Assembly: GCA_000381585.1 (NCBI GenBank)
Contig: KB906733.1
Span: 883,378-947,377, forward strand
Source: Acidobacteriaceae bacterium KBS 83
GTDB taxonomy: Bacteria > Acidobacteriota > Terriglobia > Terriglobales > Acidobacteriaceae
Direction of reading: 5' to 3'
DNA: 64,000 bases
The notes below the pieces were generated by a model, which searched no databases, was not told the origin of the DNA, and was given only the letters and a program-made list of their open reading frames with translations. Shown here piece after piece: positions 21,581-29,971 of the stretch. The translations under genes and the position numbers were made by a program. Each line of letters starts with the position of its first letter. The first letter of the stretch is position 1.

Positions 21581-23698
21581 ATGGCAGAGTTCCTGTTTGA
21601 AATTGGATTAGAAGAGATTCCTGCGCGCATGATCGCGAGTGCGGAGCAGGAGCTGGCTGCGCGCGTGAAGACCATGCTCACGACTGAGAAGCTGGTGGGG
21701 GAGGCGGCTCAAGTACAGAGCTATGCCACCCCCCGTCGGCTGGCGGTCGCGGTGAGCGGAGTGTTGGGGCAGCAAGAGGATGTGACCGATCAGGTCACCG
21801 GGCCGGCGTGGAAGGTGGCCTTCAAGGACGATCAGCCCACGCCAGCGGCACATGCCTTCGCCCGCAAGGCGGGCGTCCCGGTCGAGGCTCTGGTCAAACA
21901 GACGACTCCAAAGGGTGAATACGTCTCGGCTACGGTGACAAAGGCCGGTCGGAGCGCGGCGGAGATCCTGGTGGAGAAGCTGCCCGGTGAGCTGGCTAAG
22001 ATCTACTGGGCGAAGAACATGTATTGGCGTCCGGGAAAGCCGGAGCGCTTTGTGCGGCCGGTCAGATGGATGGTGTCTCTGCTGGACTCAGCAGTAGTGC
22101 CGGTGGAGTTTGGCGGCAAGGTGGCGGGCAATGTGACGTACGGGCATCGCGTGCTCTATGGCGATGCAACGGTGACGATTGACACGCCTGCGGAGTACGT
22201 GGCGCAGCTCGAGTCGGCTTATGTCGTTGCTGACGTGAGTACACGGCGGGAGCGTATCCGGAAGGCGCTGGATCGCGTAACACGTACGGTGGAGGGTGCG
22301 CGCTGGCGTGAGGATGAGCCGCTGGTGGAGACGGTGACGCAGTTGACGGAGTGGCCGAGTGTTGTGCTGGGCACCTTCGAGCGCGAGTATCTGGAGTTGC
22401 CGGATGAGGTCCTGGTGACCGTGATGCGCGATCACCAGAAGTACTTCGCGGTGGATGACGCTAGTCGCAAACTGGCGCCGCACTTCCTCGCGGTGCTCAA
22501 TACGCAGGTGGATGCGGCGGGCGAGGCGGTCATCCGGCACGGCAACGAGCGGGTGCTGCGCGCCCGTTTCAATGACGCACGGTTCTTCTGGACCTTCGAC
22601 CAGAAGACACCGCTTGCCGCGCGTGTGGAGCTGCTGAAGGCGGTAACGTTCCAGAAGGACCTGGGCAGCTACGCAACCAAGACGGAGACGAACCTCCGCC
22701 TCGCCGGCGCGCTGGCGACGCTGGTGACGGCGCGTGGCATTCAGCTCGATGAGCCGGCGTTGCTGACCGCGACGAGACTGGCCAAAGCCGATCTGACGGC
22801 TGAGCTGGTCAAAGAGTTCACCGAGCTGCAGGGCGTTATCGGCGGTTTGTATGCGCGCGCTGAAGGATTGGGCGAAAACGTAGCGCAAGCGATTTACTGG
22901 CAATATCGTCCGGCCGCGGCGGATGACGCGATTCCACCGACGGTCGAGGGTCAGTTGCTCGGGTTGGCCGACCGGATGGCCACCATCGTGGATATGTTTG
23001 CGCTCGGTCTGGAACCAACCGGCTCGAAGGACCCGTTTGCGCTGCGGCGCGCTGCCAATGGCGTGATCCGCATCCTGGCTGAATCAGGCCTGCCGTTGAA
23101 GCTGAGCGAGTTGGAGCGGCTGGCGACGAGTCCACAGCAGGACGCCCTTGCTGAGACGACAGGCTCTGCCGTCGCACGGTTCTTCGGCGAGCGGCTCGAC
23201 TTCTATCTGCGCGAGGTGATGGGTTACAGCTACGACGTGGCGAAGGCGGTTATGGCTGCGGGCCCTGATGATGTTGCGGATGCGATCGCACGCGCGAAGG
23301 CACTGACAGCGGTACGTGCTTCCGATCTCGACGGACATCTTGCGGCGATTTCGGCAGCATTCAAGCGCATCCAGAACATCCTGCGTCAGGCACGCGAGAA
23401 GGGCGAAGCATACGATACAACGGCCGTGGCGAATACGCTGGTCGAGCCGGAGGAGCGGGCGCTGTATGTGCAGTTCAGCTCGGTCGTGCCGGAGGTCGAG
23501 TCGTTGCGTGCGGCCCGTCGTTACGATGAGGCTTTTGGCCGCATTGCGACGCTGCGGCCGGCGGTGGACTTGTTCTTTGACAAGGTGATGGTGATGGCGC
23601 CGGACGCGACGTTGCGGCGAAACCGCCTGTCGCTGATCGCGGAGGTGGCTGCGCGATTTTCCAGCATCGCGGACTTTTCGGAAATAGTCTCGAGCTGA
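21581..23698 (+). CDS. glyS: Glycyl-tRNA synthetase beta subunit
   Basis: A 705-residue tRNA-binding and HD-like subunit of glycyl-tRNA synthetase. N-terminal MAEFLFEIGLEEIPARMI, the FVRPVRWMVSLLDS and MRDHQKYFAV motifs, the TDLTAE-like LADRMATIVDMF and the C-terminal DALR anticodon-binding region (KRIQNILRQAREKG) are typical. Full length. It should assemble with GlyQ to charge tRNA-Gly. Confidence 0.96.
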   Translation: MAEFLFEIGLEEIPARMIASAEQELAARVKTMLTTEKLVGEAAQVQSYATPRRLAVAVSGVLGQQEDVTDQVTGPAWKVAFKDDQPTPAAHAFARKAGVPVEALVKQTTPKGEYVSATVTKAGRSAAEILVEKLPGELAKIYWAKNMYWRPGKPERFVRPVRWMVSLLDSAVVPVEFGGKVAGNVTYGHRVLYGDATVTIDTPAEYVAQLESAYVVADVSTRRERIRKALDRVTRTVEGARWREDEPLVETVTQLTEWPSVVLGTFEREYLELPDEVLVTVMRDHQKYFAVDDASRKLAPHFLAVLNTQVDAAGEAVIRHGNERVLRARFNDARFFWTFDQKTPLAARVELLKAVTFQKDLGSYATKTETNLRLAGALATLVTARGIQLDEPALLTATRLAKADLTAELVKEFTELQGVIGGLYARAEGLGENVAQAIYWQYRPAAADDAIPPTVEGQLLGLADRMATIVDMFALGLEPTGSKDPFALRRAANGVIRILAESGLPLKLSELERLATSPQQDALAETTGSAVARFFGERLDFYLREVMGYSYDVAKAVMAAGPDDVADAIARAKALTAVRASDLDGHLAAISAAFKRIQNILRQAREKGEAYDTTAVANTLVEPEERALYVQFSSVVPEVESLRAARRYDEAFGRIATLRPAVDLFFDKVMVMAPDATLRRNRLSLIAEVAARFSSIADFSEIVSS

Positions 23699-23740
23699 CT
23701 TGCTGTCGCGGTGCGGCCGATTGGGTATGATGGTCGGCCT

Positions 23741-24625
23741 ATGGGTCTTTCTACTCGACGGCAATTTCTGCAAACGAGCGCGGCGGTTTCGGCCTGCGCT
23801 TTGATGAGTACCCACCCCGTCTTTGGCTTGCCGCTCGGGCTGCCGCTCGGGCTTGAGCTCTACTCGGTGCGCGACATGCTGCCGAAGGATTATGCCGGCA
23901 CCCTCAAGAAGGTGGCGGCGCTTGGCTACCGCGAGGTGGAGGCGGCCGGGTACTACGGGCACTCGGCAGCGGACGTGAAGGCCGCGATGGCGAGCGCGGG
24001 GCTGCGATGCGTCAGCGCGCACTACTCATCGGATCTACTCTCGAAGACGCTCGACGACATCATCGCCTTCCACAAGGTGATGGGCGCGGAGTACATCCTG
24101 TGCTCGTACCCAGGGCACAAGAACCCGCCCGCGAAGGGCGCCGAGCACACCTTCACGCTCGAGGACTGGCACTGGAACGCGGAGCAGTTCAACAAGTGGG
24201 GCGCGAAGGTGAAGGCCGCGGGGTTCCGCTTCGGCTATCACAACCACACGCCGGAGTTTGTGGTGGTGGATGGAGTGACTCCGTATGACGAACTGATGAA
24301 GCTCACCGATCCGGCACTGGTGACGTTCGAGATGGATTGCGGCTGGGTGACGGTCGGAGGCGGTGATCCGGTTGCGTATCTGCACAAGTATCCCAATCGT
24401 ATCTCCATGCTGCACCTGAAGGACTTCAAGAAGGCGGCGAAGCCCTTCTCGCCGACCGCTCCGCCGGTTCCGACGGAACTGGGCCGTGGCTCGATCGATT
24501 ATGGGCCGATCTTCGCGGCGGCGAAGAAAGGCACGATCAAACACTACTTCGTGGAGCAGGAGGCGTTCGACGTTCCGTGGGAAGAGTCGCTCAAGATCGA
24601 CGCGGATTACTTAAGAAAGCTGTGA
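23741..24625 (+). CDS. Tat-exported xylose isomerase-like TIM-barrel protein
   Basis: A 294-residue sugar phosphate isomerase/epimerase-like protein. The N-terminus STRRQFLQTSAAVSACALMSTHPVFG is a Tat signal, so it should act outside the cytoplasm. The barrel (about 35-290) carries GLELYSVRDMLPKDYAGTLKKVAALGYREVE, GAEYILCSYPG, FGYHNHTPEF and FEMDCGWVTVGGGDPVAYL, with Glu/Asp/His metal ligands, and MLHLKDFKK. The substrate is unknown. Start at 23741 sits directly before the Tat motif. Confidence 0.85.
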   Translation: MGLSTRRQFLQTSAAVSACALMSTHPVFGLPLGLPLGLELYSVRDMLPKDYAGTLKKVAALGYREVEAAGYYGHSAADVKAAMASAGLRCVSAHYSSDLLSKTLDDIIAFHKVMGAEYILCSYPGHKNPPAKGAEHTFTLEDWHWNAEQFNKWGAKVKAAGFRFGYHNHTPEFVVVDGVTPYDELMKLTDPALVTFEMDCGWVTVGGGDPVAYLHKYPNRISMLHLKDFKKAAKPFSPTAPPVPTELGRGSIDYGPIFAAAKKGTIKHYFVEQEAFDVPWEESLKIDADYLRKL

Positions 24626-25062
24626 TCGAGTCAAAGGGAAGGCGTATCAGACTGATCCAAGCGGCGGCGCTGCTTATATCGTCGCTGATCGTGATCCTTG
24701 GGCCATTGAGTTACCTAAAGAGCGAACAGTATTCCGGTGCCCTGTTTGTATCGGCATGCTGTTTCTCCCCGGGGCTGATGATTTCGTCGGTCGTTGGCAG
24801 TTCATTTGGTGCTCGTAGCATTCATGATCCAAGCTTCATTCTTGCCGGAGTGTGTAATTTTCTGCTTTATTCAGTCGCGCTGTTCTTTCTCTTGAAGGTC
24901 ACCTTCAAATTTGAAATCGTGAGGCAGTGCAATTGGCGCAAGCAAAGCCCTCATTCGATGAGGGCTTTTGTTTCAAGAAACGACTCAGTTTCGGCGAGCC
25001 GATCAGAACGGGATGTCATCGTCGGTGATGCCGGTGTCGCCGTAGTCCGGGGCGGGCTGTGA
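24622..25062 (+). CDS. Small membrane protein, chimeric 3' end
   Basis: A GTG start overlaps the stop of the preceding gene by four bases (GTGA). The first 100 or so residues contain three hydrophobic helices (LIQAAALLISSLIVILG, ALFVSACCFSPGLMISSVVG, ILAGVCNFLLYSVALFFLL) and look like a real small membrane protein. The frame then reads through a good intrinsic terminator (24944-24968) and into the antisense of a truncated ssb copy, so residues after about 107 are probably not native. The gene is best seen as 3'-truncated or with the true stop lost; no family recognised. Confidence 0.5.
   Translation: MIESKGRRIRLIQAAALLISSLIVILGPLSYLKSEQYSGALFVSACCFSPGLMISSVVGSSFGARSIHDPSFILAGVCNFLLYSVALFFLLKVTFKFEIVRQCNWRKQSPHSMRAFVSRNDSVSASRSERDVIVGDAGVAVVRGGL
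24944..24974 (+). terminator. Intrinsic terminator
   Basis: AAAGCCCTCAT (24944-24954), loop TCG, ATGAGGGCTTT (24958-24968) followed by TTGTTT: an 11-bp perfect stem and U-rich tail. It should end transcription of the glyQ/glyS-isomerase side, yet lies within the open frame of the small membrane protein. Confidence 0.8.
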
Positions 25063-25092
25063 GTAGCCGCCTTGGGTGCTGCCGTGGCTATG
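25003..25092 (-). pseudogene. Truncated second copy of the ssb 3' end
   Basis: Read on the minus strand, these bases encode HSHGSTQGG followed by YSQPAPDYGDTGITDDDIPF and a stop. The last 20 residues are identical to those of the intact ssb at 26250-26699. Only three nucleotide differences occur in those 20 codons and all three are synonymous. An in-frame stop precedes the fragment, and no OB-fold part is present, so it is a 5'-deleted remnant. The similarity begins exactly at the stop codon, not before it, which suggests a decayed paralogous gene rather than an att site. Confidence 0.8.
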
Positions 25093-25324
25093 TCATTTCG
25101 TGGAACACTATGAGCAGAAGTCATCCATGGATGTGTAACATTAGGTCTCTATCGAAGACTCTGCGCGCGGTTTCGGCGATTCAGGAATGACAACTCGCTG
25201 ACTCTGGCGTGACATCGTTTCGCCGCTAAAGCAGTATCGTGTGCTCTAGATAAATACCTGACGGGCTAATGCTATGCCAAGAGTCGCATGGAAAATATTT
25301 TCCGGGGCACGACCTCTGCGTCCA

Positions 25325-26188
25325 ATGGACAGAATGCAAATGACGGCAACAAAAGCAAGACAAGGTCTGCTTTCTTTTATCGCGTTCATCATTATCGCGC
25401 CAGCGCTCTGCGCAACGAACGCCGCTATCCATTCCGGCACGCCAATCGAGCAAGGTTTCAACGACATGTACAACCTCGATTTTTCCGCCGCGCATCGTCA
25501 GTTCGATGCATGGGAAGCCGCACATCCCGATGATCCGATGGGACCCGTCTGCCACGGCGCCGCGTTGCTCTTCGCGGAATTCGACCGGCTCGACGTTCTC
25601 GAGTCTCAGCTCTTCACTGACGATGTCCGATTCGATGATCGTCGCAAGCTGAGTCCCGATCCGCAAACCAAACAGCAGCTCATGGCTGCCCTCGACCGGG
25701 CTGATGCTCTTGCCGACAAGGCGCTGCAACGAAACAGCCAGGACGCCAACGCCCAATTCGCGAAGATATTATCTTTCGGGCTTCGCTCAGACTACGCTGC
25801 GCTCGTCGAGAAGCGTGATCTCGCAGCCCTTCGCTACACTAAGCAGGCAAGGCAATTGGCGGAAGCGCTGCTGAAGCAGAAACCGGATGAGTACGACGCT
25901 TATCTCGCAGTAGGCGTCGAAAATTATTTGTCGGGAATCAAGCCAGCCCCAATACGCTGGCTTCTCTCCGCCGGCGGAGTCCAAACCGACAAGGCGCAGG
26001 GGATTCACGACCTAGAGCTGACCGCGGCCCATGGACACCTGCTAGCTCCGTTCGCCCAATTATTACTCGCCGTATCAGCGCTCCGCGACAAGGACCAGGG
26101 CAAAGCCTGCAGGTTGCTCGCAGGTTTGTCGCAGCGTTACCCGCGCAATGCCCTCTACCGACATGAACTCACCCAGAACCACTGCTGA
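25325..26188 (+). CDS. Secreted TPR-like protein
   Basis: About 287 residues with a signal peptide (LLSFIAFIIIAPALCATNAA). The mature part is helical with repeated Ala-rich pairs (NLDFSAAHRQFDAWEAAHPDDPMG, LADKALQRNSQDANAQFAKI, LAEALLKQKPDEYDAYLAVG, RLLAGLSQRYPRNALYRHE), typical of tetratricopeptide-like solenoids. Such exported proteins are numerous in Acidobacteriota; partner unknown. In-frame starts at 25274, 25325 and 25334 are possible; the latter two give a normal signal peptide. It lies between the truncated and the intact ssb copies. Confidence 0.68.
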   Translation: MDRMQMTATKARQGLLSFIAFIIIAPALCATNAAIHSGTPIEQGFNDMYNLDFSAAHRQFDAWEAAHPDDPMGPVCHGAALLFAEFDRLDVLESQLFTDDVRFDDRRKLSPDPQTKQQLMAALDRADALADKALQRNSQDANAQFAKILSFGLRSDYAALVEKRDLAALRYTKQARQLAEALLKQKPDEYDAYLAVGVENYLSGIKPAPIRWLLSAGGVQTDKAQGIHDLELTAAHGHLLAPFAQLLLAVSALRDKDQGKACRLLAGLSQRYPRNALYRHELTQNHC

Positions 26189-26249
26189 TGCGGCCTGACG
26201 AGGTTGGGAACGGCACGGAAGCTCTGGGTGGCGGCGCAGAGATCCAATT

Positions 26250-26699
26250 TCAGAACGGGATGTCGTCGTCGGTGATGCCGGTGTCGCCGTAGTCGGGGGC
26301 GGGCTGCGAGTAGCTGCCCTGACGGCTGCCGCTGTAGCTGCCGCCGCCACCTTCGCCGTCGCCGCGACCGCCGATCAGGACCAGATCGTTGACGACGACT
26401 TCGGTGCGGTAGACCTTCTTGCCGGTGTCCTTGTCGTCCCAGGAGCGGGTGGTGAGGCGTCCTTCGACGTAGAGCTTGTTGCCCTTCTTGACGTAGTCGC
26501 GGACGATCTCGGCGGTGCGGGCGTAGGCGACGACGTTGTGCCACTCGGTGCGGTCCTGCCACTCGCCGGCCTTGTCCTTGTAGCGGTCGGTGGTGGCGAT
26601 GGAGAAGTTGGCGACCGCCTGGCCGCTGGGGAGGAACTTGATCTCCGGGTCCTTGCCGAGATTGCCGAGCAGGGTGACCTTGTTGATGCTCTTTGCCAT
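26250..26699 (-). CDS. ssb: Single-stranded DNA-binding protein
   Basis: A 149-residue tetrameric SSB for replication, repair and recombination. The OB fold (residues 1-110) has NKVTLLGNLGKDPEIKFLPSG, TEWHNVVAYARTAEIVRDYVKKGNKLYVEGRL and YRTEVVVNDLVLIGG. A Gly/Ser-rich linker leads to the acidic tip DDDIPF that binds partner proteins. A second, truncated copy of its 3' end is at 25003-25092. Confidence 0.96.
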   Translation of the reverse strand: MAKSINKVTLLGNLGKDPEIKFLPSGQAVANFSIATTDRYKDKAGEWQDRTEWHNVVAYARTAEIVRDYVKKGNKLYVEGRLTTRSWDDKDTGKKVYRTEVVVNDLVLIGGRGDGEGGGGSYSGSRQGSYSQPAPDYGDTGITDDDIPF

Positions 26700-27071
26700 G
26701 GTTCTTTTTCTTCCTTCGTTTTGCCTGAACGTCGAGGATAGCAGAGGTCACGTTACCCGCCCCCTCCCCCCTCCCGGTGCCGGAGGCACCCTCGGAAGTG
26801 CTCCAGAATGAGTGGCTTAGGCCCCTTCCCGAGGCCTAAAAATGTCCAAACAAAGGACTTAGCCGTAAAAATGTCTATTCATTGGACTTATGGGAAGGCT
26901 GCCGAGGGTGTTTCAAGAGTGCGAGAGATGCCCCTAATTTCATGGTAGCGAATTGGGTGGATGTATTTGGCAGGTTTTTGCTTTTGATTTGCGAGGCTGA
27001 TTCGATTTGGGAATGCCCTTAGTTTTTCTGGCCAGGGACTCGCCCGGTTCATTTAGGGTGAACGGACGGCC
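26700..27071. other. Intergenic region with hairpins and repeats
   Basis: No gene is seen in these 372 bases. They hold a small hairpin GGTGCC-GGA-GGCACC (26776-26790), a second hairpin TTAGGCC/GGCCTAA (26817-26839, nine-base loop) and immediately after it a tandem 25-bp repeat (26837-26890). The cluster looks like a regulator-binding or mobile-repeat locus between ssb and a membrane protein gene. Confidence 0.7.
26837..26890 (+). repeat. Tandem 25-bp repeat with inverted core
   Basis: Two copies at 26837-26861 and 26866-26890 share TAAAAATGTC at the start and GGACTTA at the end, with eight differing bases between. Each is an imperfect palindrome GTC(C/T)A...GGAC, as expected for a dimeric DNA-binding protein. 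The preceding CTTA at 26816-26819 may be the end of a third, decayed copy. Confidence 0.65.
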
Positions 27072-27599
27072 ATGATCGCAGCGGAATATACGCTTACCTA
27101 TGCGGACTACAAAGCGGCACATCGGTTATATCTGCGCTATCGCCCGTGGAGGCTGGTCCCATTTGCAACGGTGGGGACATTGTCGGCCATCGCTGCGTGC
27201 CTGCTTATCCAGACAATTTGGCTGATGGTGGCGGGGAAGGCAGCCCCACCCTGGGCTATGCCCAACCTTTTTCTCCCTTATCTATGGATCGCTCTGGCCT
27301 ATCCGCTGCTTTATTCGATGAATCTGCGGCGGTGCTATCGCATTACGTTCCCGCCAGGTCCCGAAGGAATCGTTCCTCTAGCTTTCGATGACCAACAAAT
27401 CTCGCTTTCCTTCCCTGAAAACATCAAAGTTGAGTACTCGTGGAATTCAATCGTTGGATCTGCAGAAGACAGGAATGGCGCGATTTTTCTCGTAGACAGA
27501 AAGCGGTTCCTGATCATTCCGCGGCGGATCTTAGACGACCCGCAGTGGACGGAGTTGTGGGAATTGGTCGCGGCGAAGGTGGGTCAACGGGCGACGTAA
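27072..27599 (+). CDS. YcxB-like membrane protein
   Basis: A 175-residue protein with two hydrophobic helices (PFATVGTLSAIAACLLIQTIWLMVA near 30-52 and LFLPYLWIALAYPLLY near 66-82) followed by a C-terminal soluble domain (ISLSFPENIKVEYSWNSIVGSAEDRNGAIFLVDRKRFLIIPRRIL). This order and the W-x(n)-F...IIP pattern fit the YcxB-like C-terminal domain family, whose function is unknown. Converges with the next gene. Confidence 0.72.
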   Translation: MIAAEYTLTYADYKAAHRLYLRYRPWRLVPFATVGTLSAIAACLLIQTIWLMVAGKAAPPWAMPNLFLPYLWIALAYPLLYSMNLRRCYRITFPPGPEGIVPLAFDDQQISLSFPENIKVEYSWNSIVGSAEDRNGAIFLVDRKRFLIIPRRILDDPQWTELWELVAAKVGQRAT

Positions 27600-27639
27600 G
27601 GCGTGCTGGCGTGAATTTCCAACTGATTTTGCGCCTTCC

Positions 27640-28392
27640 TCACGCATGGGCGAGGTGACGCATCAGAATTCCGCCCGCTACTGCAATGAGCAGACAGAGA
27701 ACTCCTCCCGCCCCTAGTGCGAAGAACGGGATACGGCGTGGGGTCTCCCGCCGTGCGGGCCGCTGCATCATCCATAGGGCCGCAATGATGGCCAGGTGAA
27801 TGAGCGAGCCGATAGCGCCGGTGCTGTCGTTGAGGGGATCGCCGTTGTGGATGTGGGTGTAGACCGCGCCGAACATGTCGACTGCGAGAGCGAAGACGGC
27901 AGGCAGGACAGTGGCCGGAATGAGCATCGCAAGCGCGGCGAAGACTTCCGTGATCATGATGCACTTTAGGAAGGCAGTCGAATAACCGGATTGGTGGAAG
28001 AAACCAATCATCCAGTCCATGGAAAATGCCTTGCCAATGGCAGCCAAGGCAAATCCAAAGGCAGTGCTGATGCAGAGCGCGGAAAAGACTTCGGGTTCAA
28101 GGAGCAGGGCAGTCCGATCCGTGCGGTGTGCGGCAAGACCGAAGAGCGCTCCGAAGAGAAGTGAGCCGAGATCCGAGATTGCGCCACCGGCGATCTTCCA
28201 AAATGTAAGCTGTGGGTTGGCAGCGCTTCCCATAAAGCAGACGATGCGCAGACCGATCAAGGCGAGGACGATGAAGAAGTAACTACGCGCGACTTGTTCT
28301 GCAGGGAAGCGAGAAGTTATGCGGCTAAAAGCAAGACCTGCGAGAAGACCAACGAGCATTACGGCCAACAGGTAATCGACGCGATAGAACAA
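27640..28392 (-). CDS. DoxX-like integral membrane protein
   Basis: A 250-residue, about seven-helix membrane protein. The C-terminal half (MDWMIGFFHQSGYSTAFLKC, MITEVFAALAMLIPATVLPAVFALAVDMFGAVYTHIHNGDP) resembles DoxX-like proteins, a family linked to redox and thiosulfate metabolism, but the N-terminal half is not recognised. Start is TTG at 28392, supported by GAGG six bases upstream. Assignment to DoxX is tentative. Confidence 0.6.
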   Translation of the reverse strand: MFYRVDYLLAVMLVGLLAGLAFSRITSRFPAEQVARSYFFIVLALIGLRIVCFMGSAANPQLTFWKIAGGAISDLGSLLFGALFGLAAHRTDRTALLLEPEVFSALCISTAFGFALAAIGKAFSMDWMIGFFHQSGYSTAFLKCIMITEVFAALAMLIPATVLPAVFALAVDMFGAVYTHIHNGDPLNDSTGAIGSLIHLAIIAALWMMQRPARRETPRRIPFFALGAGGVLCLLIAVAGGILMRHLAHA

Positions 28393-28616
28393 TAGGTGCC
28401 TCGGGTGAATCTGGAATTACCGGACTTTGGGTATTTTCCAGATTGCAGCGAGTGGTGCAAGTTGCAGATATCAGCAAAAGAGCGGCGTGCTACGGGCAGG
28501 CGTCACAGTCTTACACGCAGACGCAGCGGGACTACCGTTCCACTTTTCAGAAAAATATTTTGATACGCAACCGCTGCTGATCTTTGACCCGGGTTGGGAC
28601 CTGGGTGATCTTCGCT

Positions 28617-28987
28617 TCAGGCCGCCGTGTGCTTGCCAACCGTAAAGGGGTCGCCAATAAGCCAACACCATGTCTGGTCCGGCTGGCGACGTGCAACCTC
28701 GATCGCATACGCGGACATTGGCTGAGGCGAAGACACCGTCCACTGAGTGTGCATCAATACGATATCGCCAGACTGAATCGTCTGCTTGATGCTGAGTCAA
28801 AGATAGCTTTCGCTGAGGCAAGAGGGACCAGCTCGCTTCTTAGTCCTTGCCTGCCATGCTTCGTTTCGCCTGAGCTATTCAGAAAGACGGCTTCCGGATC
28901 GTAGAGAGTGAGGAGCGCCTCAATGTCGCCCTCCGCCATGTACTGTTTGAAAAGGTGGCAGATTTGCTCGGGAGTTGTTGCTGGCAT
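28617..28987 (-). pseudogene. Frameshifted SnoaL-like (NTF2-fold) protein gene
   Basis: The first frame starts at 28987 with an excellent GGAGGAGG ribosome site and encodes TPEQICHLFKQYMAEGDIE...TKHGRQGLRSELVPLASAKAIF, a SnoaL-like fold. It stops early at 28754. The neighbouring frame continues with IKQTIQSGDIVLMHTQWTVS... and WCWLIGDPFTV to a stop at 28617-28619. The two halves join at about 28796/28797, where loss of one base explains the shift. A restored gene would be 123 codons, the usual size. So the gene is disrupted, or this is a sequencing error. Confidence 0.82.
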
Positions 28988-29044
28988 CCGGGACCTCCTC
29001 CCTATCTAGATGCACGGGCTCAGTATTCGCGTAACTCTTTGGCT

Positions 29045-29110
29045 TCAGCGGGACGCGGTCTGCTGCTGGGCGCGGCCGGGCTGGTGCATGACGGCCTGCG
29101 TGCTCAAGGT
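29045..29110 (-). pseudogene. Truncated third copy of the twin secreted-protein gene 3' end
   Basis: On the minus strand, the last codons read QAVMHQPGRAQQQTASR followed by a stop. The intact gene at 29972-30796 ends QAVMHQPGSAQQQTASR. At DNA level about 50 of 54 bases match, starting exactly at the stop codon. The similarity fades after about 70 bases; no more of the gene remains. It is a decayed fragment of the tandem family at 29972-31772. Confidence 0.75.
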
Positions 29111-29168
29111 CAGGATGCGGCACACGCTTAAAGCGTGAGAAGCGTGAGAATGGTCTGAGGCCAATTCC

Positions 29169-29888
29169 ATGGTTGTAGCCTGTCTGGGATCGAGCAGTAC
29201 CGCCGGGCGGGGGCAGGCTTTCGACTGGATTGCCGAGCTGAGCCGGAGGCATCGCAACCAGGACGTTCGCTTTTATAACTTCGGCGTGGGCGGCGATCTG
29301 GCGTACAACGCACTGGAGCGCTTGCCGAAAGTGGTTGCCTGCCGTCCGGACAAGGTTGTGGTGTGGATCGGCGGGAATGATGTGCTGGCGCTGGTTTCGG
29401 CGAAGATAAGGCTGTTCTTTCGCTTGTCGAAACACCTGCCATGCCCGCCTTCGCCGGAATGGTTCCGCGAGAATATGCAGAAGATCGCGCAACGCCTGAA
29501 GGCGGAGACCTGGGCGAGCGTTGCGCTGTGCTCGCTGCCTTCGATCGGGGAAGATCCGGCATCTGCCGATCCGTTTCAGAGCGAGATCAACCGTCGCATC
29601 GAGGAGTACAGCGCGATCATCCGGCAGGTGACGGAGCGGGAGAATTGCGCGTACCTCGCCGTCCATGAAGCCATGCTTGCGCAGTTTCGGGCTTCCCCCG
29701 GACAGGCATTCACACGCTTCCGGTTTATTCCGTTTTATCGAGACGCCTTTCGTGTGCTGGTGCGGAGGAAGAGTCCGGATGAGGTAGCGCGGTTGAACGG
29801 CTGGCGGTTCCATACGGATGGCGTCCATTTGAACAGCAGCGGGGGGATGATTGCGGCCGAGCTGGTGCAGGAGTTCATCGATCGTTGA
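29169..29888 (+). CDS. SGNH/GDSL-family hydrolase
   Basis: A 239-residue lipase/esterase-like hydrolase without a signal peptide. All SGNH blocks are present: GSSST (Ser8, nucleophile), FNFGVGGD (Gly of the oxyanion hole), IGGNDV (Asn70) and TDGVHLN (Asp217, His220). Such enzymes act on acyl or acetyl esters of lipids or polysaccharides. It lies between two copies of the 3' end of the same neighbouring gene (29045-29110 and 29972 onward). Confidence 0.88.
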   Translation: MVVACLGSSSTAGRGQAFDWIAELSRRHRNQDVRFYNFGVGGDLAYNALERLPKVVACRPDKVVVWIGGNDVLALVSAKIRLFFRLSKHLPCPPSPEWFRENMQKIAQRLKAETWASVALCSLPSIGEDPASADPFQSEINRRIEEYSAIIRQVTERENCAYLAVHEAMLAQFRASPGQAFTRFRFIPFYRDAFRVLVRRKSPDEVARLNGWRFHTDGVHLNSSGGMIAAELVQEFIDR

Positions 29889-29971
29889 GAGGCGCGACGC
29901 GGAGCCCGGGTGCATACCACCCTTCGTTCCGGTCGGGACGCCAATTTTCAAGGTGGGCGATGCCCGGTTAG

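Noticed and set aside
25003-26331. The duplicated ssb ends as integration att sites
   Set aside because: Similarity begins exactly at the stop codon, the differences are synonymous, and no integrase or recombinase is present, so a decayed paralog is a simpler explanation.
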